A DNA stretch of 64,000 nt from Tildeniella nuda ZEHNDER 1965/U140 (GCA_019358895.1 JAHHIG010000003.1:248001-312000), one strand, 5' to 3'. Positions 56,501 through 64,000 are shown, counted from the stretch's first letter. Notes: generated by a model not told the origin, from the sequence alone. Made by a program: numbers and translations.

Positions 56501-57605
56501 GTTCGTTGACCAGGAACAAACTGATAATCCAGTCATCGTCACAGGCACGGATTTGCCCGCGCACATAAACCTCGCGATCTGGGTCAATGCGCCAGGGTGC
56601 AATGCCACCCGCTTGCAGCGGTATCGGTGGGGATTGCCCCACGACAGGATATCTACGCCAAACTTTTTTCGGTGTGCCAGTGGGCGTTTCTAACGCTTCA
56701 CTTTTGGCACGCTCGTATTGTCCCCAGCCCGCTTTGATGGTGATGGCTTGAGCCGTACCGCTCACACAAAAGCTCAAGCCCAGCGAAGAGGGGAACATGG
56801 TTTCGCTGACTGGATTGGTCGTTTCGGTAGTGCCGTCGTCGATCGTTCCCGTGCCACCCACAGCCAATTCATCCAGCTGTTCGGTGCCCTCATCCACAGT
56901 GCCAGTTTGGGCGGTAGCGAGTGCGTCTGTTGGCTCTGCCTGCTCATTGGTTGGAGCCGAACGATTGCGTCGGTGGAGGGGAGCCAATAAACCAACCAGG
57001 TAGCGATCGCTAACGCGTGCCTCATCTACTTCTTCATATTCGCCGCCCGCCGGACCCAATAAATCTGCTAGTACTGCCTGTTCTAACTCGGCTCGGATTT
57101 GATAGTGAGAGGGTGGCTTCAGGATGGGTGGAGGATCGGACGGTAGCGGTTGTTCTTGGCTACCAACAGCCTCAGCAGCGGTTTGCTGGGCTTCCTGAGT
57201 GTTCACGGGCACAAATTGCATCTCGATCAACTTGCCTTGTCCTGCACCCCCTTCCTGGGTCTTTGCCACAAATTGAGGTTCGACCAGACTGGGTTGCTGC
57301 CAAACCGTAGGCGCTACTTTAGCAGAGACTGCTGCTGCTTTCACTCTTTTGGTCTGTTTCGGTGCGGCTTGCAGCGCCTGCACCACCTTCTTGGCGATCG
57401 TGTCTGATAGAGTGCTGTCTTCGCAGTCGAGTACATCCGCATCATCGGACAGATCCAGCCCTGCCAGCAGCACCGCGAGCTGCGGCTCAGGGGCCAAAAC
57501 GACAGCACTCCAGTCCAGTTGTGCCGTGCGCTCACGCAACTGTTGGTTGACCGCTGCCAGGTCTAAAGTACCTGGAAGTATGGCTGGGAGTTTGATAATG
57601 TTCAT
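53592..57605 (-). CDS. drmA: DISARM helicase DrmA
   Basis: A 1,337-aa SF2-type helicase. Walker A is FPTGGGKTEAYLG (639-651), motif II is QDELHLISGPLG, motif III is ASTATIRQA, and motifs V/VI are TNMISVGVDVRRLGVMV and IQATSRVGRTFPG. The DrmA-specific N-terminal part starts at about residue 168 (YQIRAELEQAVLADLLGP). The first 165 residues are an extra module (MNIIKLPAILPGTLDLAAVN, then acidic and Gln/Pro-rich). Its ATG overlaps the stop of the RelE-UvrD gene (ATGA), so the two are translationally coupled. It is the sensor/effector helicase of DISARM. Confidence 0.9.
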   Translation of the reverse strand: MNIIKLPAILPGTLDLAAVNQQLRERTAQLDWSAVVLAPEPQLAVLLAGLDLSDDADVLDCEDSTLSDTIAKKVVQALQAAPKQTKRVKAAAVSAKVAPTVWQQPSLVEPQFVAKTQEGGAGQGKLIEMQFVPVNTQEAQQTAAEAVGSQEQPLPSDPPPILKPPSHYQIRAELEQAVLADLLGPAGGEYEEVDEARVSDRYLVGLLAPLHRRNRSAPTNEQAEPTDALATAQTGTVDEGTEQLDELAVGGTGTIDDGTTETTNPVSETMFPSSLGLSFCVSGTAQAITIKAGWGQYERAKSEALETPTGTPKKVWRRYPVVGQSPPIPLQAGGIAPWRIDPDREVYVRGQIRACDDDWIISLFLVNEQREPERSPDQAWLFQPELSVEAADSNQRDIFIRKAPQRSLGKLDPVQYAEEQAMAMLYRHQVEFVVGLGTGVHAELADGSTDRAVRLCTRVVPTYEVPKTDAPTLDEIPGLAGLVLDMQVLAEAPSIALLEQLKPLVTAYAAWIIEQAARVTDASAQLQGYETIANDTLANCTRTLERIQAGLTLLQADPQALEAFQFANRAMWQQRVHSLFAEQKRRGEEVELDTVDVPKNRSWRPFQLAFILLNLPSITDLHHPDRSHETEAIADLLWFPTGGGKTEAYLGLTAYMIGLRRLQGTIAGRSGDAGVAVLMRYTLRLLTLQQFQRATALICACEVIRREDTAKWGNEPFRIGLWVGQKTTPNRTEQSEEFLKQKLGQYQPTSSGSPHQLTNCPWCGTKIDPGKQHIKVESFAKGQARTLIYCGDALGRCLFTQKQAPTEGLPIVVVDEEIYRRLPTLLIATVDKFAQMPWNGAVQMLFGQVDGYCQRHGFVSPEIEDSPSHPAKYGQPLAKTLPSNPLRPPDLIIQDELHLISGPLGTLVGLYETAVDKLCSWTVDGKTVRPKVIASTATIRQARDQIHHLFLRQVQVFPPQGLDVTDNFFSLQREPGEDYPGRRYLGICATGRRLKAALIRVYTAVLAASQALYGKYGEAADPWMTLVGYFNSMRELGGTRRLVDDDIQSRLGKMDQRGLAKRSRLEVKELTSRVASTDIPVVLDALEVPFSPHREKKADTRKPIDVLLATNMISVGVDVRRLGVMVVTGQPKTTAEYIQATSRVGRTFPGLVFTVYNWARPRDLSHYEQFEHYHTTFYKHVEALSVTPFAPRAIDRGLAALFVSLVRLQGIELNQNEKAGRIDRNHPYVQAAIDTIVTRAANVDGLKTRDLVRQALEAKLDYWLEQSDNLLGGAVLGYKPKKDGITTGLLAQPGQGDWQPFTCLNSLRNVEPTIGLILDDRIPEDDFRAPQPMPSST

Positions 57606-59692
57606 GCGTTGCCAAGATTCCAGAGACGCGGATCAAACGTTTGGAGCAGCAGTGGTGGCTGCTTGACAGGCACCAGCACGAGCAGGGCACGCATGGCTCT
57701 TGTCATCGCCACATAAAGCGTGCGCCGCTCACGGGTTGTTATTTCCGCGACTGCCTCTGGCGCAGTGCCTTTGGCGATCGTCGGGTAGGCACCTTCTAAA
57801 AAGCCTGCGATCGCCACGATCGGAAATTCCAAGCCCTTTGCCGCTTTGAGTGGTAACACCTTCACTCCTTTGTAGTTAAGATCCAGGTCTTTGCTCGTCA
57901 TAAACCGCGCGTCGAGGCTCAGATAGTTTAGTTGTCCTGTGATGTTTTTACCAGCTTTTTCAGTTGGCACCAGGATTGCACAGGCTCCCAACCCTAAACG
58001 AAATTCATGGGCGGCGGTACGGCAGAACTGAGCCAGCAGACTGCCTTCAGAGGCGCGATCGGGGATGGCACGTACCGCTGGCGGTGGTCCTGTATGGACA
58101 TAGAGCTGTTCCTTGTCGTCTTCATCCAGCATGCCTTCTTGCAGGTAGGCAATGGCCGCTTCGCCAATTTCTTGGGTGGTGCGGTGGTTCACTTTGAGGA
58201 TGCCTGTGCGCCCCACAAACTTGAGGGACTCATGGATTTCACTCCAGCGGAAACTGCTACCGTAGATGGACTGGTTGGCATCGGCGGTAACGAAGAGGCG
58301 ATTCGGTGCCTTGCACAGTTGGATCAGGCACCGTAGCACGGTCGGACTTAAGTCCTGCGCTTCATCGATGATGACCGCATCATATAGCAGTGGCTCTGGC
58401 GCGTCTTGCAGTAAAGCTAATGCACGCTTGCGTAGCTGTGCCCAGGTTTCCATACCCTGGTCTGCCAGGAGACGATCGCAGTGCTGCCGTAGTTGCCAGA
58501 TGGCCTGCCGCTGCACTTTGTTGAGTGGCAGGCTGCGCCCGGTGCGAGGGGTGGCGCGGTAAGCGTCTAGCGTTTCGATGCCTCTCGCATCAATCATCTC
58601 GGTCAGTTCTTCTAGCAGATATGCCGGTTGCAGGCGTTGCAGAATCAACCGTTGTGCCTGCTGCTGCAACGCATTGCCCTCTAAGGCTGCGATCGCCTGC
58701 GGTACGGCTTGTTGCACCAGCTTCAGCAGGTCTTTGGTGGCAGCAAGGTTCGGTGCTCCTGTGGCGTGACAGACCAACGAGTAGATCAAGGCATCGGCCG
58801 TCTTCACCGCCACGAACTGAGCGTCTTGACCCAAAAGCTCTTGCAGCAGTTGCTCTGAGAAGGTAACAAGGGCGTTCGTGTAGGTGGTAAAGAGAATCCG
58901 GGGCTGGTTGACACCGTTGGCTCGAAGTTGTTGCAGGATTTCGCGGGTACGGTAAAGCGCCACCGTGCTTTTGCCTGTACCGGGACCGCCTTTGAGCAAG
59001 GTAGGACCCGTAGCATTGCTTGCCCAGGTGACAAATTTCTCTTGCTCAGGGTTCAGCTTGAGCAGGAAGCCGAGTAAATTCCCTTCTTTGAAACGCAGCA
59101 GTGCATCAGGGCTACCCGTGACAAAACTGGGTTGATTGAGGACTTGATCAAAATTTGGGGCTGTAATGCAATCGAAAAGGCGATCGCGGACAGTACCATC
59201 AACATCGGCTTCTAACAAGTCATCGAAAGTACGGCAGGTCAGCAGTGCTGGGAAACAGGTTTTGGGAATGAGTAGGCGTTCAAGTAGCACTGCCGTTAAC
59301 TCAACGGGTAAAAGAGCTTCGGCTTGAGACGGTTTGGGCTCAGGCGACTGCGGCGGCTCTGGGGTCAACAGATTATCCAGCCTGGCAAGGGCGGTGATAT
59401 CAACCTCAGTCTCTTCCGCGACCAATTTGTCGCCTTTATAAACATCCTTGCGGGCATCTACCCCCAAGAGCGCCACCCAACCGTCGCTGTAGGTGTAGAT
59501 GATGCGAAAATCGCCAGAACGCAGGCGGTAGATGTCGCCTTTGTACCCATGCAGTTTTTTCTTCAGACTGCCGTGGGGCTTGGGGTCATCCCGCAAGACC
59601 TCAATCTTTTCCAAAATCTGCATGACTCGCTCCTTGGGAATGGCGAGCAGTTGGTTGGTAAAAGTAGGCTTGTGGATGATCTCGAAGGGCAT
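57602..59692 (-). CDS. RelE-like domain fused to a UvrD-type helicase
   Basis: A 696-aa fusion. Residues 1-87 resemble a RelE/ParE toxin or mRNA interferase (IIHKPTFTNQLLAIPKERV, then LHGYKGDIYRLRSGDFRIIY). After a linker comes an SF1A helicase: Walker A GGPGTGKS (235-242), motif II IIDEAQDLSP, motif IV VNHRTTQEIG, motif V LKAAKGLEFP and motif VI YVAMTRAM. It precedes drmA with a 4-bp overlap, which makes it part of the defence operon. It is not one of the described class 1 or class 2 DISARM genes. The RelE-like part could act on RNA or only regulate. Confidence 0.85.
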   Translation of the reverse strand: MPFEIIHKPTFTNQLLAIPKERVMQILEKIEVLRDDPKPHGSLKKKLHGYKGDIYRLRSGDFRIIYTYSDGWVALLGVDARKDVYKGDKLVAEETEVDITALARLDNLLTPEPPQSPEPKPSQAEALLPVELTAVLLERLLIPKTCFPALLTCRTFDDLLEADVDGTVRDRLFDCITAPNFDQVLNQPSFVTGSPDALLRFKEGNLLGFLLKLNPEQEKFVTWASNATGPTLLKGGPGTGKSTVALYRTREILQQLRANGVNQPRILFTTYTNALVTFSEQLLQELLGQDAQFVAVKTADALIYSLVCHATGAPNLAATKDLLKLVQQAVPQAIAALEGNALQQQAQRLILQRLQPAYLLEELTEMIDARGIETLDAYRATPRTGRSLPLNKVQRQAIWQLRQHCDRLLADQGMETWAQLRKRALALLQDAPEPLLYDAVIIDEAQDLSPTVLRCLIQLCKAPNRLFVTADANQSIYGSSFRWSEIHESLKFVGRTGILKVNHRTTQEIGEAAIAYLQEGMLDEDDKEQLYVHTGPPPAVRAIPDRASEGSLLAQFCRTAAHEFRLGLGACAILVPTEKAGKNITGQLNYLSLDARFMTSKDLDLNYKGVKVLPLKAAKGLEFPIVAIAGFLEGAYPTIAKGTAPEAVAEITTRERRTLYVAMTRAMRALLVLVPVKQPPLLLQTFDPRLWNLGNA

Positions 59693-59902
59693 AAATGAAG
59701 ACGGTGTTGGGGAAGTTTGTCGCGCTGAATCAAGCTCTCAAAGATGAACAGTCGTCTGTGAGGCTTCTGAGCTTCTTTTGTTCAGCCACAACATCCTTCC
59801 AAAGATGATTCCGCCCATGCTTTGAGACTGCCCTTCTCTAGTAAAGCCATTCCACAGTGAATCGTCACTACGTCTCAGGAGTGGCTCGTTTAAGTCGGCT
59901 CT
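59693..59902. other. Spacer inside the defence cluster
   Basis: A 210-bp gap between two minus-strand genes, large compared with the overlaps around it. It may hold the promoter for relE-uvrD/drmA/drmB/drmC, dividing the cluster into two transcription units. No strong hairpin was noticed. Confidence 0.4.
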
Positions 59903-62602
59903 TTACCAAAACTGAACGCCAAAGCGCTCATTCAGATTGTCTAGAAAGCGATCGCACTCTTGATAGGTTGCCCACCGACGCTCGTACTCTCGAAAAGTCT
60001 GGGTGTGTCCCTGTTGCAGATAGAGGTGCAAGTACTCATGCCAGAGCAGGTATTGAATCACGTCTTCACTGACATCAGGACTATCAAGCAGGCGATTAAG
60101 CCGGATTTTACCTTGCCCATGAGGCTGACCGGGTTCCCAGTAAGCCTGTCCATACCAACCTTTCACTAAGCGCTTTGTCCACACCACAGAGTGCCGTTGC
60201 GTCAGTGGCTGATCGATCCCTAGCAAGCCGGAAGCCAACTCCAGCACTTTGATCATGAGATGATCTAAATTGTGGTGCGGTCCTGGTTGTAGTGTTTCTT
60301 CGGGTCTGGGGTGGAAAATTGGCACTGCACGCTGAGCGCGAGTGCTAGCGTCTGGATGTTGCCTTTCGTAGAGAGCATCCTCGATCGCGGCTCGAAAGTC
60401 TCGAAGCGAAGGGTAAATCGCTTGAGCTAAAGCGGTATAGCGGTCCTCAGTTAAAGTATTCTGCGCTTTGGCTCCTAAGTCGGCTTCAAAAATCTGGTTT
60501 GCAAGGCGGTAAGGATCGCACGCTTCGCGCTCGGCGAGGTCGTTATACTCTGGGTAGTCTCCACCTGCCAGCCGATGTGCGATGACCTTTTGCACGTCAT
60601 GTTGCGAGGGGAGGGGATAATCAGAATCCCAAAAGAATTCATCAAAGGCAGTGTCTGCTGGCATCGTTTCAAGCGCCGCTTGAGGCAGTGTCCATAGATA
60701 CTTCAGCAGTGCTTCCCAGGATGAATGTTGGTGCTCGTAAACGGCAATCACTTGATAAACATCTTCACCATCCTGGTCGCGGGAGAGCAGGTACCAACCA
60801 TGTGGAATTGCTTCAAAGACATCTGCCTCAAAACCCCGCCCTTGCGTTGCCACTTGAGCCGCTGCTGCTCGAATTAAATCCCAAGGCAGCATCGAAACCA
60901 ATGTTGGCGGCACCACTTTTGTAGATTTTTCAGCATCAGGCTCTGGAGGCACAATATCTGGAACTAGCGCCAGTGGGCGTTGCCATTCGCGGAAGCGTTC
61001 CCAGTGGTCTTCAAACGAGACAATGTAAGCATCCTTCGTGCCGCCAGCTTTCTCACCTCTCAATGCACGTCCAATCATCTGGCGCATCAAAATTTCACTG
61101 ACCGTTGGACGAGTCAAAAAGACGGTTTGGATGCCAGGAATATCAACACCTTCAGTGAGAATCTGGACATTCACCAGTACCTCGATCGCGTCTTCACCAT
61201 CTTTGTCACGGAAACGATGCATCCTTTCCTGATTGTTGGTCGGTTCCCCGTCAAGCCGATAGCTAGCAACATAGTCTGCTTTGATACCCTTGGCTTGCAA
61301 CCGTTCCGTCAGGAGTGCGGCATGGGACACATCAATGGCGAAAATTAAGGTCTTGCCATATTTCTCGTGGTTTTGCAGGTAGTGATCGACAATGAGGCGG
61401 TTCCGTTCTTCCAGGTGACCAATGCGCTGGAGCCAAGCTTCACTCAAGTCATGGAATTGAGCGAGAAATTGCTCATCTTGCGACGTGACTCCTGCCTCCA
61501 CATCAGCCTCCGTTGCGACCCGCACCGGTAAGGGACGAGCCAGAAACTGGCGTTCAATCAGGGTTGTGATGGGTACGTCGTGAAGAATCCGGTTGCCAAA
61601 GAGTTTGGCAAGGGTGCCTCGCTCAGTTTCTGCTGTGCGCGTGGGTGTGGCAGTGATGCCCAAAATACGGCGACGATCAATTGTTCCAAGTCGGTTAATC
61701 AGAGCCTGGTAGCTTTTTGCTGTGGAGTGATGCGCTTCGTCGATGACCAGAAAGCTCTTTGGGTCAGCAAGAATTTGATCAATCAGGTCAGGGCGACGGG
61801 CAAGGCTGCTGACTGAGGCAATCAGGATGTGGTCTGCCGGATCAATTTGGGTGGTCGAGCAGTGAATGCCGGAAATAATCCGAACTCTCACCTTTTCGAG
61901 TTGGGTTGCGAAGCTCGCCAAATTGTGAAACTCTCGTGCTGCTTGCTCTAGCAATTCATGCCGATGCGCCAGCCAGATTAAACGATAGCCACGATTAATC
62001 ACGTTCTGCATCAACCAACGGGCGCTGGTAAAGGTTTTCCCTGACCCCGTAGGCATGACCAAAAGACCCTGAAAAACTTTGGTCACTTCAGACTCTGCGA
62101 AATGAACCGATAGTTTGTCCCAAGCTTCGATTTGATAATCGTAGGGCTGACGGCAATCTACAGGCTGTTTCGTCGGATCGAGAATGGCAAACCGAGGCAC
62201 AGAGCCATCGGTAGGAAACAGAAGCGGATCATCCGGTTGGCGATCCTGGTCACCGTAGCGCAGCATGGCTTCCAACAGTCGCAGCCGCACTGTTTTGGAG
62301 TTACGACATTTTCTAACGTAAGCAACACAATCCATTGGAGTTTTGGGATTGCCAAGTGGACCGATGCCTGCGTCAATTAACTGCTCCACAAGCTGAGGAG
62401 TTCCCTCATAGTCGGGTAGCCAGCATTGTTCTAACGTTGACTTCATGCGCTCAACGAAGTATTCATCCGGGCGGCTATATTTATTGGTCAGCCAGGTTCG
62501 TGGATCGGACTCCAGATGAGAGGAGTAGCCATTTGCATGGGCGATCGCTTTTACCGTCCCTTCACCAAACGCGTCCCAAGAGAAACGGTATTTTCGAGCC
62601 AT
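59903..62602 (-). CDS. SF2 helicase with C-terminal SprT-like metallopeptidase domain
   Basis: About 899 aa from the start at 62602 (MARKYRFSWDAF); the longer frame to 62656 adds 18 doubtful residues. The helicase core has LLVMPTGSGKTFTSARWL, VIDEAHHSTAKSYQ, GITATPTRTA and QILTEGVDIPG with IGRALRG. The last 50 residues contain WHEYLHLYLQQGHTQTF, an HExxH zinc site (His about 855) with a following GH and F, as in SprT/WLM proteases that digest DNA-bound proteins. It lies 210 bp before the RelE-UvrD gene and 95 bp after the RNase III-like gene on the same strand. The fusion suggests removal of protein from DNA during defence or repair. Confidence 0.82.
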   Translation of the reverse strand: MARKYRFSWDAFGEGTVKAIAHANGYSSHLESDPRTWLTNKYSRPDEYFVERMKSTLEQCWLPDYEGTPQLVEQLIDAGIGPLGNPKTPMDCVAYVRKCRNSKTVRLRLLEAMLRYGDQDRQPDDPLLFPTDGSVPRFAILDPTKQPVDCRQPYDYQIEAWDKLSVHFAESEVTKVFQGLLVMPTGSGKTFTSARWLMQNVINRGYRLIWLAHRHELLEQAAREFHNLASFATQLEKVRVRIISGIHCSTTQIDPADHILIASVSSLARRPDLIDQILADPKSFLVIDEAHHSTAKSYQALINRLGTIDRRRILGITATPTRTAETERGTLAKLFGNRILHDVPITTLIERQFLARPLPVRVATEADVEAGVTSQDEQFLAQFHDLSEAWLQRIGHLEERNRLIVDHYLQNHEKYGKTLIFAIDVSHAALLTERLQAKGIKADYVASYRLDGEPTNNQERMHRFRDKDGEDAIEVLVNVQILTEGVDIPGIQTVFLTRPTVSEILMRQMIGRALRGEKAGGTKDAYIVSFEDHWERFREWQRPLALVPDIVPPEPDAEKSTKVVPPTLVSMLPWDLIRAAAAQVATQGRGFEADVFEAIPHGWYLLSRDQDGEDVYQVIAVYEHQHSSWEALLKYLWTLPQAALETMPADTAFDEFFWDSDYPLPSQHDVQKVIAHRLAGGDYPEYNDLAEREACDPYRLANQIFEADLGAKAQNTLTEDRYTALAQAIYPSLRDFRAAIEDALYERQHPDASTRAQRAVPIFHPRPEETLQPGPHHNLDHLMIKVLELASGLLGIDQPLTQRHSVVWTKRLVKGWYGQAYWEPGQPHGQGKIRLNRLLDSPDVSEDVIQYLLWHEYLHLYLQQGHTQTFREYERRWATYQECDRFLDNLNERFGVQFW

Positions 62603-62697
62603 TAACCATACCTGTTGAGTGCCACCTTCTAGCATGCCCACTTCTGGCTGGCGCAAACTTAACCATTCAGTGAAGAGGCAATGCCGTCTGGCTAGTC

Positions 62698-63315
62698 TTA
62701 ATAGTCGTCATCACCGGGTGCCCACATGTCGGGAAAATCATACAGGCCAATCATATCCAGATACTGACGGGTCGTTACCTGATGGCTAAACGCTGCTTCG
62801 TCGTACTCATCATCTTCCTCATCCTCAAGTAAGTCCGCAGCAATTTCTCTAATCCGTTCAACTAGCCAATGGCGCGATCGCGCGAAGTCACGATCGAACT
62901 CTAAATAAAGTGCGCCAAAGACTGCCTCAAACATTTCAGCAAATAGCCTTACCTGCGTTTCTGGTGTTTGCCCTTGTTGGCTTTTGCCAAGTTTGCAAAG
63001 CTGATGGAGGTTCAGTTCATCAGCAAGTTCGGCAAGTTGAGTTTTATCGACAAGACACTGTTTTACCTCTGTGAGCTCGCCCTGGTTAAGGTCAGGGTAC
63101 GAACTATAAAGGTGATCGGTCACGATCGCACCAATGACAGCATCGCCAAGATGCGCCAAGCGTCTGTATTCTTTCTCTTTAAGGTCCTGCACTTGCCTTG
63201 GCAAGTTTGTTTCGTAGATATATGACGGGTGCAATAAAGCATTTTCAAAGATTGCACATTGTTCGATCTTTGGAAGACCCATTGCTCGTTTAACTGCTTC
63301 TATGTCAATGCTCAT
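62698..63315 (-). CDS. RNase III domain protein without dsRBD
   Basis: A 205-aa protein with an RNase III fold. RRLAHLGDAVIGAIVTDHLY corresponds to the signature box, NQGELTEVKQCLVDKTQLAE to the middle, and RLFAEMFEAVFGALYLE to the second catalytic box. Asp58, Glu127 and Glu130 match E. coli Asp45, Asp114 and Glu117, but the two Glu residues of the box (E38, E41) are Arg51 and Ala54. There is no double-stranded-RNA-binding domain; the tail is acidic (LLEDEEDDEYDE). It opens the minus-strand defence cluster. It may cut RNA or be a catalytically impaired binder. Confidence 0.78.
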   Translation of the reverse strand: MSIDIEAVKRAMGLPKIEQCAIFENALLHPSYIYETNLPRQVQDLKEKEYRRLAHLGDAVIGAIVTDHLYSSYPDLNQGELTEVKQCLVDKTQLAELADELNLHQLCKLGKSQQGQTPETQVRLFAEMFEAVFGALYLEFDRDFARSRHWLVERIREIAADLLEDEEDDEYDEAAFSHQVTTRQYLDMIGLYDFPDMWAPGDDDY

Positions 63316-63754
63316 CGTTATACTGCGAGGCTAAGCCTGATCTACTGGGTAGCTTTAGATACACAGAGCTACAATCAGCAGTGCAGCAATTACCAAAAAA
63401 AAGAGTTTGGTTAACCGTACAGCAGTTTTTTCTTCAGACTACTGTGGGGTTTTGAGTCATTTTGCAAAATCTTGGTTTTCTCCAAAATCTGGATGGCTTG
63501 CTCCTTGAAGATGGCAACGGGTTGATTGCCGAAGGTAGGTTGATGGATGACTTCAAAGGGTATCCGTACTAGCATCAAAGACTTAGCACGTTAATTTATT
63601 GGCCAGCTATTAGGATGTCCAGCAAATAGTTGACAATGTTCATGGGTATGCTGCTGAAGGAGAGATCGCTGCCTTGGTAGATAGTACAATTGAACTATAA
63701 ATAAAAGCTATTTATTTGCTGCTTGTATAAGGTGTGTGCTAATTATCGTAGGTC
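63316..63754. other. Divergent intergenic region with RelE relic
   Basis: About 440 bp between the RNase III-like gene (minus) and the AAA ATPase gene (plus). Apart from the RelE-like relic at 63411-63563 it contains AT-rich sequence likely to hold both promoters. Confidence 0.45.
63411..63563 (-). pseudogene. Decayed copy of the RelE-like segment
   Basis: Fifty codons on the minus strand (IPFEVIHQPTFGNQPVAIFK, ending SSLKKKLLYG and a stop) correspond closely to residues 2-49 of the RelE-UvrD fusion at 57602-59692. DNA similarity is also obvious (for example GCAGTTTTTTCTTCAGACT in both). The rest of the domain and all of the helicase are missing, and there is no start codon at the equivalent place (ATA). 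Confidence 0.8.
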
Positions 63755-64000
63755 ATGACTAGAGCCGATGTCCTCAAAAAATTGATTCTGAGTCACAAGA
63801 AGGGCGACGATCTCGCCTTTCGAGAAACTGTGGCTCAAATTATTGAGGAGGAGCGGAAGAAGCACCACCCTGTACTGGCTAATGAGCTAGAGCAACTTCT
63901 GAATAATGGTTCGGCTGTAAACGGTTCAAATGGTCTTCATGCTCTTGAGCGCCCTCCCCAAGATTCCGATAAAGGAATTCCCCTGCTTGAGGTAAGGAAT
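63755..64000 (+). CDS. AAA-family ATPase, N-terminal part (runs off the window)
   Basis: The first 82 codons of a plus-strand gene start MTRADVLKKLILSHKKGDDL, then RETVAQIIEEERKKHHPVLA and NELEQLLNNGS. This helical start is the one seen in AAA ATPases that are often paired with an S8 (subtilisin-like) peptidase gene in bacterial accessory islands. The ATPase core is outside the window. It is divergent from the RNase III-like gene. Confidence 0.55.
   Translation, partial: MTRADVLKKLILSHKKGDDLAFRETVAQIIEEERKKHHPVLANELEQLLNNGSAVNGSNGLHALERPPQDSDKGIPLLEVRN

Noticed and set aside
1-64000. tRNA, rRNA or riboswitch genes
   Set aside because: I looked for T-arm motifs and known leader structures by eye and found none convincing; a covariance-model search would be needed to exclude small RNAs.

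Overview
The window looks like chromosomal DNA from a cyanobacterium, probably filamentous. The palindrome GCGATCGC (HIP1) recurs through most of it. The gene set also fits: a Psb32/TLP18.3-like TPM protein, a long cyanobacterial HflX, CobH, a DUF2358 protein and short tandem heptamer/octamer repeats. Genus cannot be assigned from sequence alone. I saw no rRNA, tRNA or CRISPR array.

Layout. (1) 0.3-8.0 kb is a cell-surface glycan region: an FAD oxidoreductase of the amine-oxidase/UDP-galactopyranose-mutase-like type, two GT2 glycosyltransferases, a Wzx-like flippase, a GT39-like membrane glycosyltransferase and a TIGR04283-type glycosyltransferase. (2) 8.5-12.7 kb holds three consecutive, diverged HtrA-like trypsin+PDZ proteases, each with its own export signal. 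(3) 13-32 kb is mostly housekeeping: a peptidoglycan-binding/SH3 protein, a DUF790 (Bax1-type) nuclease, a GH13 enzyme with CBM20, TolC, M23 peptidase, DUF2358, a Ser/Thr kinase, an alpha/beta hydrolase, cysteine desulfurase, the TPM protein, CobH, an SRPBCC protein and HflX. Several MITE-like and tandem repeats lie between them. (4) 32.3-33.7 kb is a junction with a 5'-truncated ssb and an internally deleted IS21 element.

(5) 33.9-48.6 kb is an AT-richer accessory island with almost no HIP1 sites. It encodes what looks like an undescribed phosphonate pathway: PEP mutase (EDK-x5-NS motif), a 2-aminoethylphosphonate transaminase, a PntC-like cytidylyltransferase, asparagine synthetase, a methyltransferase, a cupin, a split transketolase, two HPr-kinase-like P-loop proteins, a NUDIX protein, a TPR protein, a ferritin-like diiron protein and a nucleotidyltransferase with a PqqD-like tail. 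No canonical phosphonopyruvate decarboxylase is visible. A full-length IS630 element, whose transposase has Ala in place of the second catalytic Asp, and an IS21 end fragment close its right side.

(6) 49.7-64 kb is a defence island. It starts with relics of a dynamin-like GTPase and an AlbA_2-like gene. On the minus strand it carries the DISARM core drmA-drmB-drmC preceded by a RelE-domain/UvrD helicase fusion, an SF2 helicase fused to a SprT-like HExxH peptidase domain, and a stand-alone RNase III domain protein. No methyltransferase, drmD or drmE lies in the window. A decayed copy of the RelE-like segment sits just beyond, and the window ends inside an AAA ATPase gene. The two most interesting loci are the phosphonate island and this methylase-less DISARM variant.
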